A stretch of 6,621 nt of DNA from Desulfobacterales bacterium C00003060 (GTDB lineage: Bacteria > Desulfobacterota > Desulfobacteria > Desulfobacterales > C00003060): contig MAXP01000221.1 of NCBI GenBank assembly GCA_001751085.1, forward strand, positions 1 to 6,621, in the 5' to 3' direction. Under the pieces are notes generated by a model. It had not been told where the DNA came from, did not search any database, and worked only from the letters and a program-made list of their open reading frames with translations. Below are positions 6,508 to 6,621 of this stretch, piece by piece. The position numbers and the translations under genes were made by a program. Numbering within the stretch: the stretch's first letter is position 1; the number at the start of each line of letters is the position of its first letter.

Positions 6508-6536
6508 ACGTCTGGTTTGCTGAAAGAAGCAGACGT
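6508..6536. repeat. Inverted repeat upstream of the third gene
   Basis: ACGTCTG (6508-6514) and CAGACGT (6530-6536) are perfect inverted arms around a 15-base interior. An overlapping alternative stem, GTTTGCT (6515-6521) with AGCAGAC (6528-6534), also forms, with one G-T pair and a six-base loop. The element lies about 70 bases before the next start codon, so it could be an operator or leader structure. Nothing identifies a regulator. I see no convincing sigma-70 promoter in 6440-6604. Confidence 0.35.
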
Positions 6537-6594
6537 CATCATATTGCAACAACACAGCCGGACCTACCCTCTAATGGGCGACTCCAAAAGAACT

Positions 6595-6600
6595 GGGGGA
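6595..6600 (+). promoter_or_regulatory. Ribosome binding site of the third gene
   Basis: GGGGGA ends four bases before the ATG at 6605. The spacing is a little short but acceptable, and it is the only purine-rich run close to this start. Confidence 0.45.
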
Positions 6601-6604
6601 TAAG

Positions 6605-6621
6605 ATGAAAAAGAATCAAAA
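6605..6621 (+). CDS. Start of a third gene (3' partial, MKKNQ...)
   Basis: ATG at 6605 is preceded by a Shine-Dalgarno-like GGGGGA and followed by AAA AAG AAT CAA before the window ends. A Met-Lys-Lys beginning is typical of exported proteins, but five codons cannot show what the product is. The hairpin at 6454-6486 separates it from the gene before it, so it may be its own transcription unit. Confidence 0.4.

Noticed and set aside
6517..6545. TTGCTG - 17 bases - CATATT as a sigma-70 promoter for the third gene
   Set aside because: The -10 box matches only four of six positions, lacks the initial T, and overlaps the inverted repeat. Such matches are expected by chance.

Overview
The window looks like a piece of a Gram-negative bacterial chromosome, most plausibly from a sediment or anaerobic lineage such as the Desulfobacterota. 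That placement is an inference from the style of the proteins: large secreted mosaics of DUF1566, fibronectin type III and ASH-like domains ending in dockerin-like doublets. No marker gene is present. Everything supported lies on the + strand.

Layout: (1) Bases 1-4446 hold the 3' part of a very large gene, open at the left edge, with 1481 codons in the window. Its product is a mosaic surface or extracellular protein. In order it carries two DUF1566 domains, an Ig-like region, a fibronectin III domain, a stretch of about 415 residues I cannot assign, a PPC-like beta-sandwich, an Ig-like domain, a second fibronectin III domain, an ASH-like domain and a C-terminal pair of EF-hand/dockerin-like repeats. 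(2) An 82-base gap without a convincing terminator follows, ending in a strong ribosome binding site. (3) Bases 4529-6439 encode a complete 636-residue protein with a signal peptide, three related beta-rich modules and the same kind of C-terminal doublet. (4) Bases 6440-6604 are non-coding and hold a terminator-like hairpin and a second inverted repeat. (5) A third gene appears to start at 6605, and only five full codons of it are visible.

The two large genes are probably a co-transcribed pair of exported proteins that share one C-terminal cassette: two Cys-bracketed 28-residue repeats, each with a dockerin-type calcium loop followed by the stretch LAxFAADFGRTDC. The domains of the first protein suggest adhesion or ligand binding. 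The second looks like a repeat of small carbohydrate-binding-like (DOMON/CBM9-like) sandwiches. No catalytic domain is recognised in either. I see no RNA gene, CRISPR array, insertion sequence or phage gene. The most interesting points are the shared C-terminal doublet and its mosaic codon history, the unassigned central region of the first protein, and the internal triplication in the second.
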